A DNA stretch of 64,000 bases, taken from contig NZ_BDBK01000008.1 in NCBI RefSeq assembly GCF_001612945.1, positions 496,001 through 560,000 on the forward strand. Reading direction: 5' to 3'. Positions 52,754 through 61,422 of this stretch are shown piece after piece. This DNA is from Nocardia inohanensis NBRC 100128 (GTDB lineage Bacteria > Actinomycetota > Actinomycetes > Mycobacteriales > Mycobacteriaceae). Position 1 is the first letter of the stretch. Every line of letters begins with the position of its first letter. The position numbers were made by a program, and so were the translations under genes. The notes under the pieces were generated by a model that was not told where the DNA came from, did no database searches, and saw only the letters and a list, made by a program, of their open reading frames with translations.

Positions 52754-53896
52754 CTATTTGCCGCCCTCGGCGAGGGTCACGGGCTGGGGCGAATAGCCGA
52801 CGCCGTTCACGTCCACGCCCTGGGTTCTCAGCATGTCCAGCGCCTTGGTGACGTACTCGTTGGAGTAGGCCGCCGCGTCCGGATCCTTGGTCAGCACCGT
52901 CGCGCCCTCTTGATTACGCGCGGTCTTGGCGATGGAGACGGTGCGATCCCAGGCCGCCTTGTCGATCATGCCGATGCCGTTGGGGGACGGCCAGATCAGC
53001 TTGTTCACCTCGGTGATCTGCCATTGCTGATGGCTGGCGCCCAGCGTCGATCCGGCCGCCACCGTGATATCGCGGCACTTGTCCACATTGTCGCGGCAGA
53101 AAGCCCAGCCCTTCAGCGAGGCCGCGATGAACTTGACCGTGCGATCGGCGTAAGCGCTGTCCTTCAGCTTCTCGGTATTGGCCCAGATGGCGTCCTGCAA
53201 CATGGCCACGCCTTGATCGTTCCAGTCCAGGGCGGCGAAATCGGCTGCGGTGTAGAGCTTTCCGGTCGCGGGGTTCTTGGTCTCGAGCAGCTGCGCGTAC
53301 TCGTTGTAGGACATGGCCTGGGCGGCGTCGATATCGTGCGCGAGGAAGGCGTTCATATCGAACTGCTGCTGCACCAGTTTCACGTCCGCGGACGGATCCA
53401 GTCCGGCCTTGGTCATGCCCGCGAAGAGCTCGAATTCATTGCCGTACCCCCAGTTTCCGACCTTCTTACCGCGCAGGTCGGCCGCGCCGTTGATGCCCGC
53501 GGCCTTGAACGACACCTGCTTGGTGCCCGAACGCTGGAAGACCTGCGCCACATCGGTGATCCCCGCTCCGGCTTCGCGGGACGCGAGCGCCTTGGGCACC
53601 CAGGCGATGGCGTAATCGGCCTGCCCCTGCGCCAGCACCGTCTGCGGCACGATATCGGTTCCGCCGTCGAGGATTTCGACGTCCAGGCCCTGTTCTTTGT
53701 AGAACCCCTGATCCACGGCGGCCAGATACCCCGCGAACTGCCCCTGCTTGAACCACTGCAATTGCAGCTTGATCTTGGTCAGCCCGTCGGCGGTGGTCCC
53801 GCTGTCGGAGGTGCTGCACCCGGTCAGGGCGGCAAGGCCCAGCGCGGCGGCGGCCAGCACGGCTCGAAACCGGTATTGCTTTGCGGTTCTTCTCAT
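52754..53896 (-). CDS. NMT1/SsuA-type ABC substrate-binding lipoprotein
   Basis: This 380-residue protein is an NMT1/THI5-like receptor. It begins with a lipoprotein signal ending LAALTGC (C27) and then the family core KIKLQLQWFKQGQFAGYLAA, VDQGFYKEQGLDVEILDGG and DYAIAWVPKAL. Close relatives bind pyrimidine-like or sulfonate ligands. The ATG at 53896 overlaps the permease stop (ATGA). It is the last gene of a seven-gene operon with pyrimidine-type hydrolases. Confidence 0.9.
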   Translation of the reverse strand: MRRTAKQYRFRAVLAAAALGLAALTGCSTSDSGTTADGLTKIKLQLQWFKQGQFAGYLAAVDQGFYKEQGLDVEILDGGTDIVPQTVLAQGQADYAIAWVPKALASREAGAGITDVAQVFQRSGTKQVSFKAAGINGAADLRGKKVGNWGYGNEFELFAGMTKAGLDPSADVKLVQQQFDMNAFLAHDIDAAQAMSYNEYAQLLETKNPATGKLYTAADFAALDWNDQGVAMLQDAIWANTEKLKDSAYADRTVKFIAASLKGWAFCRDNVDKCRDITVAAGSTLGASHQQWQITEVNKLIWPSPNGIGMIDKAAWDRTVSIAKTARNQEGATVLTKDPDAAAYSNEYVTKALDMLRTQGVDVNGVGYSPQPVTLAEGGK

Positions 53897-54666
53897 TTGG
53901 ATCTCCCAAGGATGGTGCGGGGTCTGCGGGTGAGCTGCTCGAGCAGCAGCACGGCGGCCAGGAACACCAGGCCGAGCACCATGGCGGCGACGACGTAGGC
54001 CCAGGCGCGCGGGTAGGCGGTATTGGCGGCGGCGGAGGTGATGCGGCTGCCCAGGCCGTGCTGGAGCCCGCCGAAGTATTCGGCGATGATGGCGGCGATC
54101 ACCGCACCCGGCGCCGCTATCCGCAGCCCGGTGAACAGGTGCGGCAGCGCGGCGGGCAACCGCACGGTGCGGGTGATCTGCCAGCCGGTGGCGGCGTAGG
54201 CGGTCATCAGGTCGGCGTGTACCCGCGGCACTTGGCGCAATCCGCGTGCGGCACTGACGAAGACGGGAAAGAACACCACGATGGTGGCGACCAGCCGGCG
54301 CGGGGTGTCGGTGGTGGTGGAGTACATGGAGTTCAGCAGCGGCGCCAGCGCCACGATCGGCACGGCGGCCGCCCCCGCCGCGAGCGCGCCCAGTATGCCG
54401 TCGGCGACGCTGAAGCGCACGGCCAGGATCGCGGCGGCGATGCCGAGCACCGCACCCACGACCAGCCCGACCAGGGCATTGGATCCGGTGGCGAGCGCGG
54501 CCTTGAGAATGGCATCGAAGTTGTCCCCGAAGGCTTTCCCGATGGCGGTCGGCGCGGGCAGCAGGAACGAGGGCACGCCCGCCGCGACGGTGAGCACCTG
54601 CCAGAGCACCAGGATGGCCGCGCCGAACAGGACCGGCGGCAGCCAGGTCGCGAGCACGCGTTTCAT
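53893..54666 (-). CDS. ABC importer permease, SsuC/TauC type
   Basis: This 257-residue permease has about six hydrophobic segments and the EAA loop AYAATGWQITRTVRLPAALP, typical of the nitrate/sulfonate/taurine/pyrimidine class. It starts FLLPAPTAIGKAFGD after the first helix, as the family does. It overlaps the genes on both sides by 4 bases. Two different permeases in the operon suggest a heterodimeric channel. Confidence 0.9.
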   Translation of the reverse strand: MKRVLATWLPPVLFGAAILVLWQVLTVAAGVPSFLLPAPTAIGKAFGDNFDAILKAALATGSNALVGLVVGAVLGIAAAILAVRFSVADGILGALAAGAAAVPIVALAPLLNSMYSTTTDTPRRLVATIVVFFPVFVSAARGLRQVPRVHADLMTAYAATGWQITRTVRLPAALPHLFTGLRIAAPGAVIAAIIAEYFGGLQHGLGSRITSAAANTAYPRAWAYVVAAMVLGLVFLAAVLLLEQLTRRPRTILGRSK

Positions 54667-55517
54667 CGAAGATCCCGTCCCGCAGCGCTTTCCACGGGCG
54701 CGTCCCCGTGCCCTTCGCGCAGCGCGGCGCGCACGGCCGCGACCGCGGTGAAGAATTCGTCGCTGGAGCGCACGTCACCCTCGCCGTCGCGCCCCCAGCC
54801 GCCGGTGTCCAGCACCGCGGTGATGCGCCCCGGCCGCGGCGACATGACGACCACCCGATCGGAGAGGAACACCGCCTCGGGAATCGAGTGCGTCACGAAT
54901 ACCACTGCGGCGCCGGTCTCTTCGGCGATCCGCAGCAGCTCGCCCTGCATGCGTTCCCGGGTCATCTCGTCGAGCGCCCCGAAGGGTTCGTCCATGAGCA
55001 GCAGCGGCGGTTTGCGCGCCAGTGCCCGGGCGATCGCGACCCGCTGCTGCATGCCGCCGGAGAGTTCGGCCGGAAAGCGCTCGGCGAAATCGGTGAGCCC
55101 GGTGATCTCCAGCAGTTCCGCACTGCGCGAACGTCTTTCACGTTTGCCCACGCCGTGCAGTTGCAACGGCAGTTCCACATTCTCCTGCACGGTCCGCCAA
55201 TCCAGCAGCCCCGCCTGCTGGAACGCGATCCCGTACTCCTGATCGCGGCGCGCCTGCCGCGCGGTCTTACCGTGCACCACAACGGTTCCCGTGCTCGGCT
55301 GTTCCAGATCGGCGACGATCCGCAGCAGCGTGGATTTACCGCATCCGGAGGGCCCGATCAGCGAGACGAACTCGCCCGCCGCCACGGTCAGCGTGATGTC
55401 CTGGAGCGCGGTGACCTGCCCGGCCGGGAAGACCTTGCCGACTTGCCGCAGCTCGACGGCGGGCGTCGAATCCGGCCCGGCCGTACCGCTCGCGGCGAGG
55501 GGTGTTTCGACGGTCAA
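54663..55517 (-). CDS. ABC importer ATP-binding protein, SsuB/TauB type
   Basis: This 284-residue ATPase shows Walker A GPSGCGKST, the Q-loop in YGIAFQQAGLLDWRTV, signature LSGGMQQRVAIARAL and Walker B LLLMDEPFGALDEMTR. The switch histidine is in VTHSIPEAVFLSDR. It energises the two permeases encoded on either side. It is preceded by a 25-residue Ala/Thr leader. Confidence 0.92.
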   Translation of the reverse strand: MTVETPLAASGTAGPDSTPAVELRQVGKVFPAGQVTALQDITLTVAAGEFVSLIGPSGCGKSTLLRIVADLEQPSTGTVVVHGKTARQARRDQEYGIAFQQAGLLDWRTVQENVELPLQLHGVGKRERRSRSAELLEITGLTDFAERFPAELSGGMQQRVAIARALARKPPLLLMDEPFGALDEMTRERMQGELLRIAEETGAAVVFVTHSIPEAVFLSDRVVVMSPRPGRITAVLDTGGWGRDGEGDVRSSDEFFTAVAAVRAALREGHGDAPVESAAGRDLR

Positions 55518-56467
55518 CGCGAACCTCCTGAAGAATCACCGGCCCCGGCCGGCCGGTGGTAGCGGCGCAACGCGAGTTCGATGAGCGAAACGAGCGCGGT
55601 CAGCACCACGCCGAGCAGGGCGGCGGCGATGACCGCCGCATAGAGCCGGGCGGCATTGCCGGTGGACTGCTGGGAGAACACGATGATCTGCCGCCCGATC
55701 CCGCCCGCGGTGCCGGTGGAGATCTCGGCGACCACCGCGCCGATCACCGCGGCGGCCGCGCCCAGCCGTAAGGCGGGCAGCAGATGCGGGACGGCGGCCG
55801 GTAACCGCAAGTGCAACAGCGTGGCCCACCATCCGGCGGCACAGCTGTGCAGCAGCTCCACGGCGGCTTTCGACGGTGATTGCAGGCCGCGCAGCATGCC
55901 GATGGCGACCGGGAAGAACACCAGGTACGCGGCGATCACCACGATGCTCATCCACGGCTGCCACGGCTGCCCGGCGATATGGATCTTGCCGCCCCAACCG
56001 GCCACCAGCGGGGCGAGGGCGATGAGCGGAACGGTCTGCGAGACGATCACATACGGCAGCAGACCCCGCTCCACCCACGCGAAGCGTTGCATGAGCACGG
56101 CCAGCGCGATGCCGACCACGGTGCCGAGCACCAGCGCGAGCAGCGCCAGTTCGAGGGTGAAACCGGCGGTGCGCAGCAGGGTTCCGCCGACGGTGGATTT
56201 ACCGTCCCGCTCCCCCAGCACGGTCACCACCGCCCACGCGTGCGGGAGGGCGCCGTCGGTGGTGCGCGGCAGGATCCGCTGATCGCCGATGCTGACCCCA
56301 TTCGCCGGGACCAGGTACTTGATCAACTCCCAGACCGCGATGAGCAAGCCGAACGCCGCGATCGGATACAGCAGGCCGCGCACCCCGGGCCGGACGGCGC
56401 GCCGTCTGGGCAGCACCGAAACCGGTTCCGGGGCAATCGCTTCCGATAGCTCCGAGAGCGCGGTCAC
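55514..56467 (-). CDS. ABC importer permease, SsuC/TauC type (long)
   Basis: This 317-residue permease has a cytoplasmic leader of about 30 residues, then a helix (LLYPIAAFGLLIAVWELIKYL) and a longer first external loop than the second permease. The EAA loop reads LHSCAAGWWATLLHLRLPAA. It ends in a Pro/Gly/Ser tail. The GTG at 56467 overlaps the oxidoreductase stop (GTGA). Confidence 0.9.
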   Translation of the reverse strand: MTALSELSEAIAPEPVSVLPRRRAVRPGVRGLLYPIAAFGLLIAVWELIKYLVPANGVSIGDQRILPRTTDGALPHAWAVVTVLGERDGKSTVGGTLLRTAGFTLELALLALVLGTVVGIALAVLMQRFAWVERGLLPYVIVSQTVPLIALAPLVAGWGGKIHIAGQPWQPWMSIVVIAAYLVFFPVAIGMLRGLQSPSKAAVELLHSCAAGWWATLLHLRLPAAVPHLLPALRLGAAAAVIGAVVAEISTGTAGGIGRQIIVFSQQSTGNAARLYAAVIAAALLGVVLTALVSLIELALRRYHRPAGAGDSSGGSR

Positions 56468-57501
56468 GAGGCGCTCCCGGTGGCCGTGGCCGGATGCGCG
56501 AGCCGCGGCAGCACCGATTCGCCGTACGCGTCCAGCGTCGAAGTCTTGGCGTCGTGCTGGAGGTAGACCGCGAACTGGTCGACGCCGAGCGCCTCCAGCT
56601 CCCGCAGGCGCGCCAGATGATCATCGGGTGTGCCGAGGATGCAGAACCGGTCCACGATCTCGTCCGGCACGAACGCGGCGTGCGTATTGCCGGCACGGCC
56701 GTGCTCGTTGTAGTCGTAGCCTTCCCGCCCGGCGATATAGTCGGTCAGCGCCTGCGGGACATCACTGTCGGTGCCGTATCTGGTCACGATGTCGGCGACG
56801 TGATTACCGACCATACCGCCGAACCAACGGCATTGCTCCCGAGCGTGTTTCAAGCCCGCGGCCGTGCCGTCGGTGATGTAGGCCGGGGCCGCGACGCAGA
56901 TGCTGATCTGCGCCGGATCCCGGCCCGCGCGTTCGGCCGCGGCCCGCACCCGGGCGATCGTCCACGCGGCGATATCGGGGTCGGCGAGCTGAAGGATGAA
57001 CCCGTCGGCCACCTCGCCGGTCAGATCCAGTACCCGCGGCCCGTAACCGGCCACCCACACCGGCAGCCGCGAATCCGCCGCCCACGGGAAGCGCACCTCC
57101 ACCTCACCGATGTGCGCGGACCTGCCATTGCCCAATTCCCTTATCACGCCGATGGATTCGCGCAAAGCGCCCACGGTCGCCGGTCGCCCGCCGAGCGTCC
57201 GCACCGCCGAATCCCCGCGCCCGATCCCGCACACGGTGCGATTGCCGAACATCTCGTTCAAGGTGGCGAAGGTGGAGGCGGTGACCGTCCAATCCCGGGT
57301 AGCGGGATTGGTCACCATCGGCCCGACCACGACTTTCCTCGTCACCGCCAGGATCTGGCTGTAGATGACGTACGGCTCCTGCCACAGCAGGTGCGAGTCG
57401 AACGTCCACACATGCGAGAACCCGTGCGTCTCGGCGATTCTCGCCAATTCCACGACCCGTGATGCGGGCGGCGTGCATTGCAGCACCACACCGATATCCA
57501 T
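56464..57501 (-). CDS. LLM-class flavin/F420-dependent oxidoreductase (TIGR03842-like)
   Basis: This 345-residue TIM-barrel protein is a luciferase-like oxidoreductase. Typical features are HVWTFDSHLLWQEPYVIYSQ near 30, VVVGPMVTNPATRDWTVTA, CGIGRGDSAVRTLG and the late IVDRFCILGTPDDHLARLREL. I think it is the TIGR03842 type, which I recall next to pyrimidine-catabolism genes in other bacteria. GGAGG precedes the ATG. It lies between dihydropyrimidinase and the importer genes, 33 bases after the former. Whether it uses F420 or FMN is not visible. It may supply the redox step of the pathway. Confidence 0.87.
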   Translation of the reverse strand: MDIGVVLQCTPPASRVVELARIAETHGFSHVWTFDSHLLWQEPYVIYSQILAVTRKVVVGPMVTNPATRDWTVTASTFATLNEMFGNRTVCGIGRGDSAVRTLGGRPATVGALRESIGVIRELGNGRSAHIGEVEVRFPWAADSRLPVWVAGYGPRVLDLTGEVADGFILQLADPDIAAWTIARVRAAAERAGRDPAQISICVAAPAYITDGTAAGLKHAREQCRWFGGMVGNHVADIVTRYGTDSDVPQALTDYIAGREGYDYNEHGRAGNTHAAFVPDEIVDRFCILGTPDDHLARLRELEALGVDQFAVYLQHDAKTSTLDAYGESVLPRLAHPATATGSAS

Positions 57502-57534
57502 GCGGCACCCTCCGTTTCGCTCAGCTGGGTCGGT

Positions 57535-58956
57535 TCAGATCAGGTTCTGCGAGAGCCCGCGTTTGACGAACCGGCCGTGCCCGGTACCGCCCAGGTATTC
57601 GCCGCCGTCGACGATCACCCGTCCGCGCGAGAGCACGGTGTCGACATGCCCGTCGATCTCGAAACCCTCGTAGGCGGAGTGATCCATGTTCATGTGATGG
57701 GTCTTGCCGAGCCCGATGCTGGTGTGCCCGTTGGGGTCGTAGATCACCACGTCGGCATCGGCTCCCGGGCTGATCACGCCCTTGCGCGGATACATGCCGA
57801 ACATGCGCGCGGGCGCGGTGCAGCAGATCTCGACCCATTTCTCCAGCGAGATGCGCCCGTCCTTGACGCCCTGGAACATCAGGTCCATGCGATGCTCCAC
57901 ACCGCCGATGCCATTGGGGATCTTGCTGAAATCGCCGAGCCCCAGCTCTTTCTGGCCCTTCATACAGAACGGACAGTGGTCGGTGGCGACGCTGGTGACG
58001 TCACCGGTGCGGATATACCGCCACAGCTCGTCCTGATGCCCCTCCGAGCGCGCCCGCAGCGGTGTCGAGCACACCCACTTCGCGCCCTCGAAACCCGGTG
58101 CGCCCAACTGTTCTTCGAGCGAGAGGTACAGGTACTGCGGGCAGGTTTCGCCGAACACGTTCTGTCCCCGGCCGCGTGCCTGCGCGATCTGCTCGAGGGC
58201 CTGTTTGGCCGAGACGTGCACGACGTACAGCGGTGCGCCGGTCACCTTGGCCAGCATGATGGCCCGGTGGGTGGCCTCCTCCTCCAGTTCCCACGGCCGT
58301 GAGGTGCCGTGGAAATACGGTGCGGTGTCGCCCCTTCGCAGCGCCTGCTCGATCAGCACGTCGATGGCGATCCCGTTCTCGGCATGCATCATCAGCAGCG
58401 AACCCAGGTCGGCGCTGGTCTGCATGGCGCGCAGGATCTGCCCGTCATCGGAGTAGAAGACGCCCGGATAGGCCATGAACAGCTTGAAGCTGGTGACGCC
58501 CTCGGACACCAATTCGGCCATCCCTTTGAGGGATTCGGCGTTGACGTCCCCGATGATCTGGTGGAAGCCGTAGTCGATCGCGCACTGCCCCTCGGCTTTG
58601 CGATGCCAGAGCGCGAGGGTGTCCTGCACCCGCTCCCCCGGCTTCTGCACCGCGAAGTCCACGATGGTGGTGGTGCCGCCCCAGGCCGCGGCCCGGGTCC
58701 CGGTCTCGAAGGTGTCGGAGGCTTCGGTCCCGCCGAAGGGCAGCTGCATATGGGTGTGCCCGTCCACACCGCCCGGAATGACGTATTTGCCGGTGGCGTC
58801 GATGACCGTGTCCGCGGTCGCGGCCAGGTCGGCGCCGAGCGCGGTGGACCCGGGCTGCACGACCGCGGCGATGGTCTCCCCGTCGATCAATACGTCCAGC
58901 GGTTGAGAACCCGTGGCGGACACCACGATTCCACCGTGGATGAAGACCTTGCTCAC
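57535..58956 (-). CDS. hydA: dihydropyrimidinase/hydantoinase
   Basis: This 473-residue cyclic amidohydrolase opens dihydropyrimidine or hydantoin rings to N-carbamoyl acids. The binuclear metal site is complete: DGHTHMQLPFGG (H67, H69), the lysine to be carboxylated in SFKLFMAYPG (K158), MMHAENG (H191), YVVHVSAKQA and ATDHCPFCMKGQK with the aspartate. These match D-hydantoinase/dihydropyrimidinase rather than dihydroorotase or allantoinase. The GTG at 58956 overlaps the upstream stop (GTGA). Confidence 0.93.
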   Translation of the reverse strand: MSKVFIHGGIVVSATGSQPLDVLIDGETIAAVVQPGSTALGADLAATADTVIDATGKYVIPGGVDGHTHMQLPFGGTEASDTFETGTRAAAWGGTTTIVDFAVQKPGERVQDTLALWHRKAEGQCAIDYGFHQIIGDVNAESLKGMAELVSEGVTSFKLFMAYPGVFYSDDGQILRAMQTSADLGSLLMMHAENGIAIDVLIEQALRRGDTAPYFHGTSRPWELEEEATHRAIMLAKVTGAPLYVVHVSAKQALEQIAQARGRGQNVFGETCPQYLYLSLEEQLGAPGFEGAKWVCSTPLRARSEGHQDELWRYIRTGDVTSVATDHCPFCMKGQKELGLGDFSKIPNGIGGVEHRMDLMFQGVKDGRISLEKWVEICCTAPARMFGMYPRKGVISPGADADVVIYDPNGHTSIGLGKTHHMNMDHSAYEGFEIDGHVDTVLSRGRVIVDGGEYLGGTGHGRFVKRGLSQNLI

Positions 58957-59789
58957 GGCTCCACCAGCTTCCCGTAGGAATCCGGCCGCCGGTCGCGATA
59001 GAACGCCCACCGGTCCCGGACCACCTTGATCAGATCCATATCGAGATCCCGCACCACCAGCTCGGGGCTGGTATCGGAGGCGACCTCACCGACGAACTTG
59101 CCCTCGGGATCGACGAAGTAACTGGTCCCGTAGAAGTCGTCGTCCCCGAGGTCCTCGATCCCCACCCGGTTGATGGCCCCGATGTAGTACTCGTTGGCCA
59201 CCGCCGACGCGGGCTGCTCGAGTTTCCACAAATAACTCGACAGCCCGCGCGAGGTGGCCGAGGGATTGAATACGATCTGCGCCCCCGCCAGCCCCAGCGC
59301 CCGCCAGCCTTCCGGGAAATGCCGGTCGTAACAGATGTACACGCCGACCTTGCCGACCGCGGTATCGAACACCGGCCAGCCCAGATTCCCGGGCCGGAAA
59401 TAGAACTTCTCCCAGAACCCGTACACCTGCGGAATATGGTGCTTGCGGTATTTGCCGAGGTAACTCCCGTCGGCGTCGACCACGGCCGCGGTGTTGTACA
59501 GGAACCCGTCCTGTTCCTTCTCGTACACCGGCAGCACCATCACCAGCCCGAGTTCCCGGGCCAGCGCCTGGAACCGCTCCACCGTGGGCCCCGGCACCGT
59601 CTCCGCGTACTCGTAGAACTTCGCGTCCTGTACCTGGCAGAAGTACGGCCCGTAGAACAACTCCTGGAAGCAGATCACCTTGGCCCCCGCCGCGGCGGCC
59701 TGCCGCGCGTACTCCTCGTGGGCCTTGATCATGGACTCTTTATCACCGGTCCAGTTCGTCTGAACCAGCGCAGCTCGAACAATCGCCAT
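58953..59789 (-). CDS. nitrilase-superfamily amidohydrolase, beta-ureidopropionase-like
   Basis: This 278-residue protein carries the Glu-Lys-Cys triad: E43 in CFQELFYGPYF, K116 in GKYRKHHIPQ and C153 in VGVYICYDRHFPEG. The ELFYGPYFCQ, HHIPQ and ICYDRHFPEGWR blocks are those of N-carbamoyl-beta-alanine amidohydrolases. It would hydrolyse the ring-opened product of the downstream dihydropyrimidinase to a beta-amino acid, CO2 and ammonia. It is the first gene of the operon, starting at ATG 59789 without a good ribosome site. Confidence 0.92.
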   Translation of the reverse strand: MAIVRAALVQTNWTGDKESMIKAHEEYARQAAAAGAKVICFQELFYGPYFCQVQDAKFYEYAETVPGPTVERFQALARELGLVMVLPVYEKEQDGFLYNTAAVVDADGSYLGKYRKHHIPQVYGFWEKFYFRPGNLGWPVFDTAVGKVGVYICYDRHFPEGWRALGLAGAQIVFNPSATSRGLSSYLWKLEQPASAVANEYYIGAINRVGIEDLGDDDFYGTSYFVDPEGKFVGEVASDTSPELVVRDLDMDLIKVVRDRWAFYRDRRPDSYGKLVEP

Positions 59790-59791
59790 GC

Positions 59792-59833
59792 CTTGTAATA
59801 CTGCACCTGAAACGGAATTACTTGTGTTACAAG
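59792..59833. promoter_or_regulatory. inverted-repeat operator candidate for the MocR-type regulator
   Basis: CTTGTGTTACAAG (59821-59833) is a 5-3-5 palindrome, and CTTGTAA at 59792-59798 repeats its half-site in front of the operon start. The 122-base gap between the divergent genes is less GC-rich than its surroundings. This layout suits a dimeric regulator controlling both genes; binding by the MocR protein is inferred from position. Confidence 0.5.
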
Positions 59834-59911
59834 ATGAAGGAAACAGTTTCGTGACCGTAAATCTTGCGGCACTCCCCGCCAACTTTTCCCGCGCACCCGC
59901 AGAATCACAGT

Positions 59912-61405
59912 GTGACAACCGATCTCGGCCCGTCGCCCCCGGACCCGGCACCGCCCGGGCAATCCGGCCGTGCGCGGGACCCCGATCGCACGATCCCGTC
60001 CCCGGCCACGGCCTCCGACGCCCTGCTCGCCGACATCCACGAACGCACCGCGGCGGGGATAGCCGCCGCCGTCAGCCGTAGCATCCGCTCCGGCAACCTG
60101 CCCCCGGGCGCCCGGCTGCCCACCGTCCGCGAGGTCTCCCGTCAACTGAAGGTCTCCCCCGCCACCGTCACCCAAGCCTGGCGCGCCCTGGCCGCCGCGG
60201 GCGCGATCGTCGCGCGCGGCCGCGCCGGCACCTTCGTCGGCAGCACCCCGCACCCCCTCCCGCCCTCGGGCCGCTACCAGCGCCTGCACCCGCACTCCGA
60301 CAACACCTTCCGCACCGACCTGTCCCGCGGCACCCCCGACCCGGCCCTGCTCCCCGACCTCACCGCCGCCCTGCGCGCCATCAGCACCGGCGACGCCGTC
60401 GACGACCTCTCCGCCACCTACCTCGGCGACGCCGTCCTCCCCGACCTGGAACGCCTGGTCCGCGCCGACTGGCCGGGCCGCGCCGAACGCCTCACCGTCC
60501 TGGACGGCGCCCTCGACGCCGTCGACCGCCTGCTCACCGCCCACGTCCGCCTCGGCGACACCGTCGCCGTCGAAAACCCCTGCTTCCCACCGTTTCTCGA
60601 CATGCTGACCCGCCTCGGCGTACGCCCCATCCCGGTCGCCCTCGACCACTGCGGCATGCTCCCCCACGACCTGGCCACCACCCTGGCCACACACTCCCCC
60701 ACCGCCGTCCTGCTCCAACCCCGAGCCCAGAACCCCACCGGCGCCTCCCTCTCCCCCCAGCGCATCCGCGAACTGGCCGACGTCCTCTCCGACGCCGCCG
60801 TCACCGCCGGCGCCACCCCCACCATCATCGAAGACGACCACAGTGCCGGCATCGCCCACACACCCCCGCGCTCCCTCGCCTCCCGCCTCCCCACCCGCAC
60901 CATCCACATCCGCTCCTACTCCAAATCCCACGGCGCCGACCTCCGCCTCGCCGTAGCCGGCGGCCCCGCCACTCTCCTCGACCCGGTGATCGAACGCCGC
61001 ATGCTGGGCCCCGGCTGGTCCAGCCACCTGCTCCAGCGCATCCTCACCCACATGCTCACCGACCCCACCGCCCGCGCCACCGTAGCCACCGCCCGCGACA
61101 CCTACCGCACACGCAGCGACGCTCTCCGCAAAGCCCTGGCCCGCCAAGGCATCCCGCTACTCCGCGCCGACGGCATCAACCTCTGGATCCCGGTGGCCGA
61201 CGAGAATGCCGCCCTCATCACTCTCGCCGCGGCAGGCATCAAAGCGGCCCCCGGCGGCCCGTTCGAAGTCACCGATCATCGACCCACCGATCACCTGCGC
61301 CTCACCGTGGCAGCCGTTCAGGCCGGCGAAATCGACGACCTGGCAATCCATCTCGCCGCCGCCGCCACCGCCGCCCCCACCTACCGCCGCATGCGCCGCC
61401 CCTGA
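59912..61405 (+). CDS. MocR-type regulator (GntR winged helix plus aminotransferase domain)
   Basis: This 497-residue protein joins a GntR winged helix (GIAAAVSRSIRSGNLPPGAR, LPTVREVSRQLKVSPATVTQ) to a class I aminotransferase-like domain. That domain has the QPRAQNPTGASLS loop, EDDHSAG and the PLP lysine region SYSKSHGADLRLA. MocR proteins such as PdxR and GabR sense amino acids or vitamers through PLP. A beta-amino acid from the divergent operon would be a logical effector, though this is inference. The GTG at 59912 is chosen; a 16-residue upstream extension is possible. Confidence 0.9.
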   Translation: MTTDLGPSPPDPAPPGQSGRARDPDRTIPSPATASDALLADIHERTAAGIAAAVSRSIRSGNLPPGARLPTVREVSRQLKVSPATVTQAWRALAAAGAIVARGRAGTFVGSTPHPLPPSGRYQRLHPHSDNTFRTDLSRGTPDPALLPDLTAALRAISTGDAVDDLSATYLGDAVLPDLERLVRADWPGRAERLTVLDGALDAVDRLLTAHVRLGDTVAVENPCFPPFLDMLTRLGVRPIPVALDHCGMLPHDLATTLATHSPTAVLLQPRAQNPTGASLSPQRIRELADVLSDAAVTAGATPTIIEDDHSAGIAHTPPRSLASRLPTRTIHIRSYSKSHGADLRLAVAGGPATLLDPVIERRMLGPGWSSHLLQRILTHMLTDPTARATVATARDTYRTRSDALRKALARQGIPLLRADGINLWIPVADENAALITLAAAGIKAAPGGPFEVTDHRPTDHLRLTVAAVQAGEIDDLAIHLAAAATAAPTYRRMRRP

Positions 61406-61422
61406 CCCGCGTTCCGGCGTGA

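Noticed and set aside
59729..61147. 472-residue Gly/Ala/Val-rich minus-strand frame
   Set aside because: The low-complexity GVGG-type composition is the antisense of extremely C-rich codons in the MocR-type gene.
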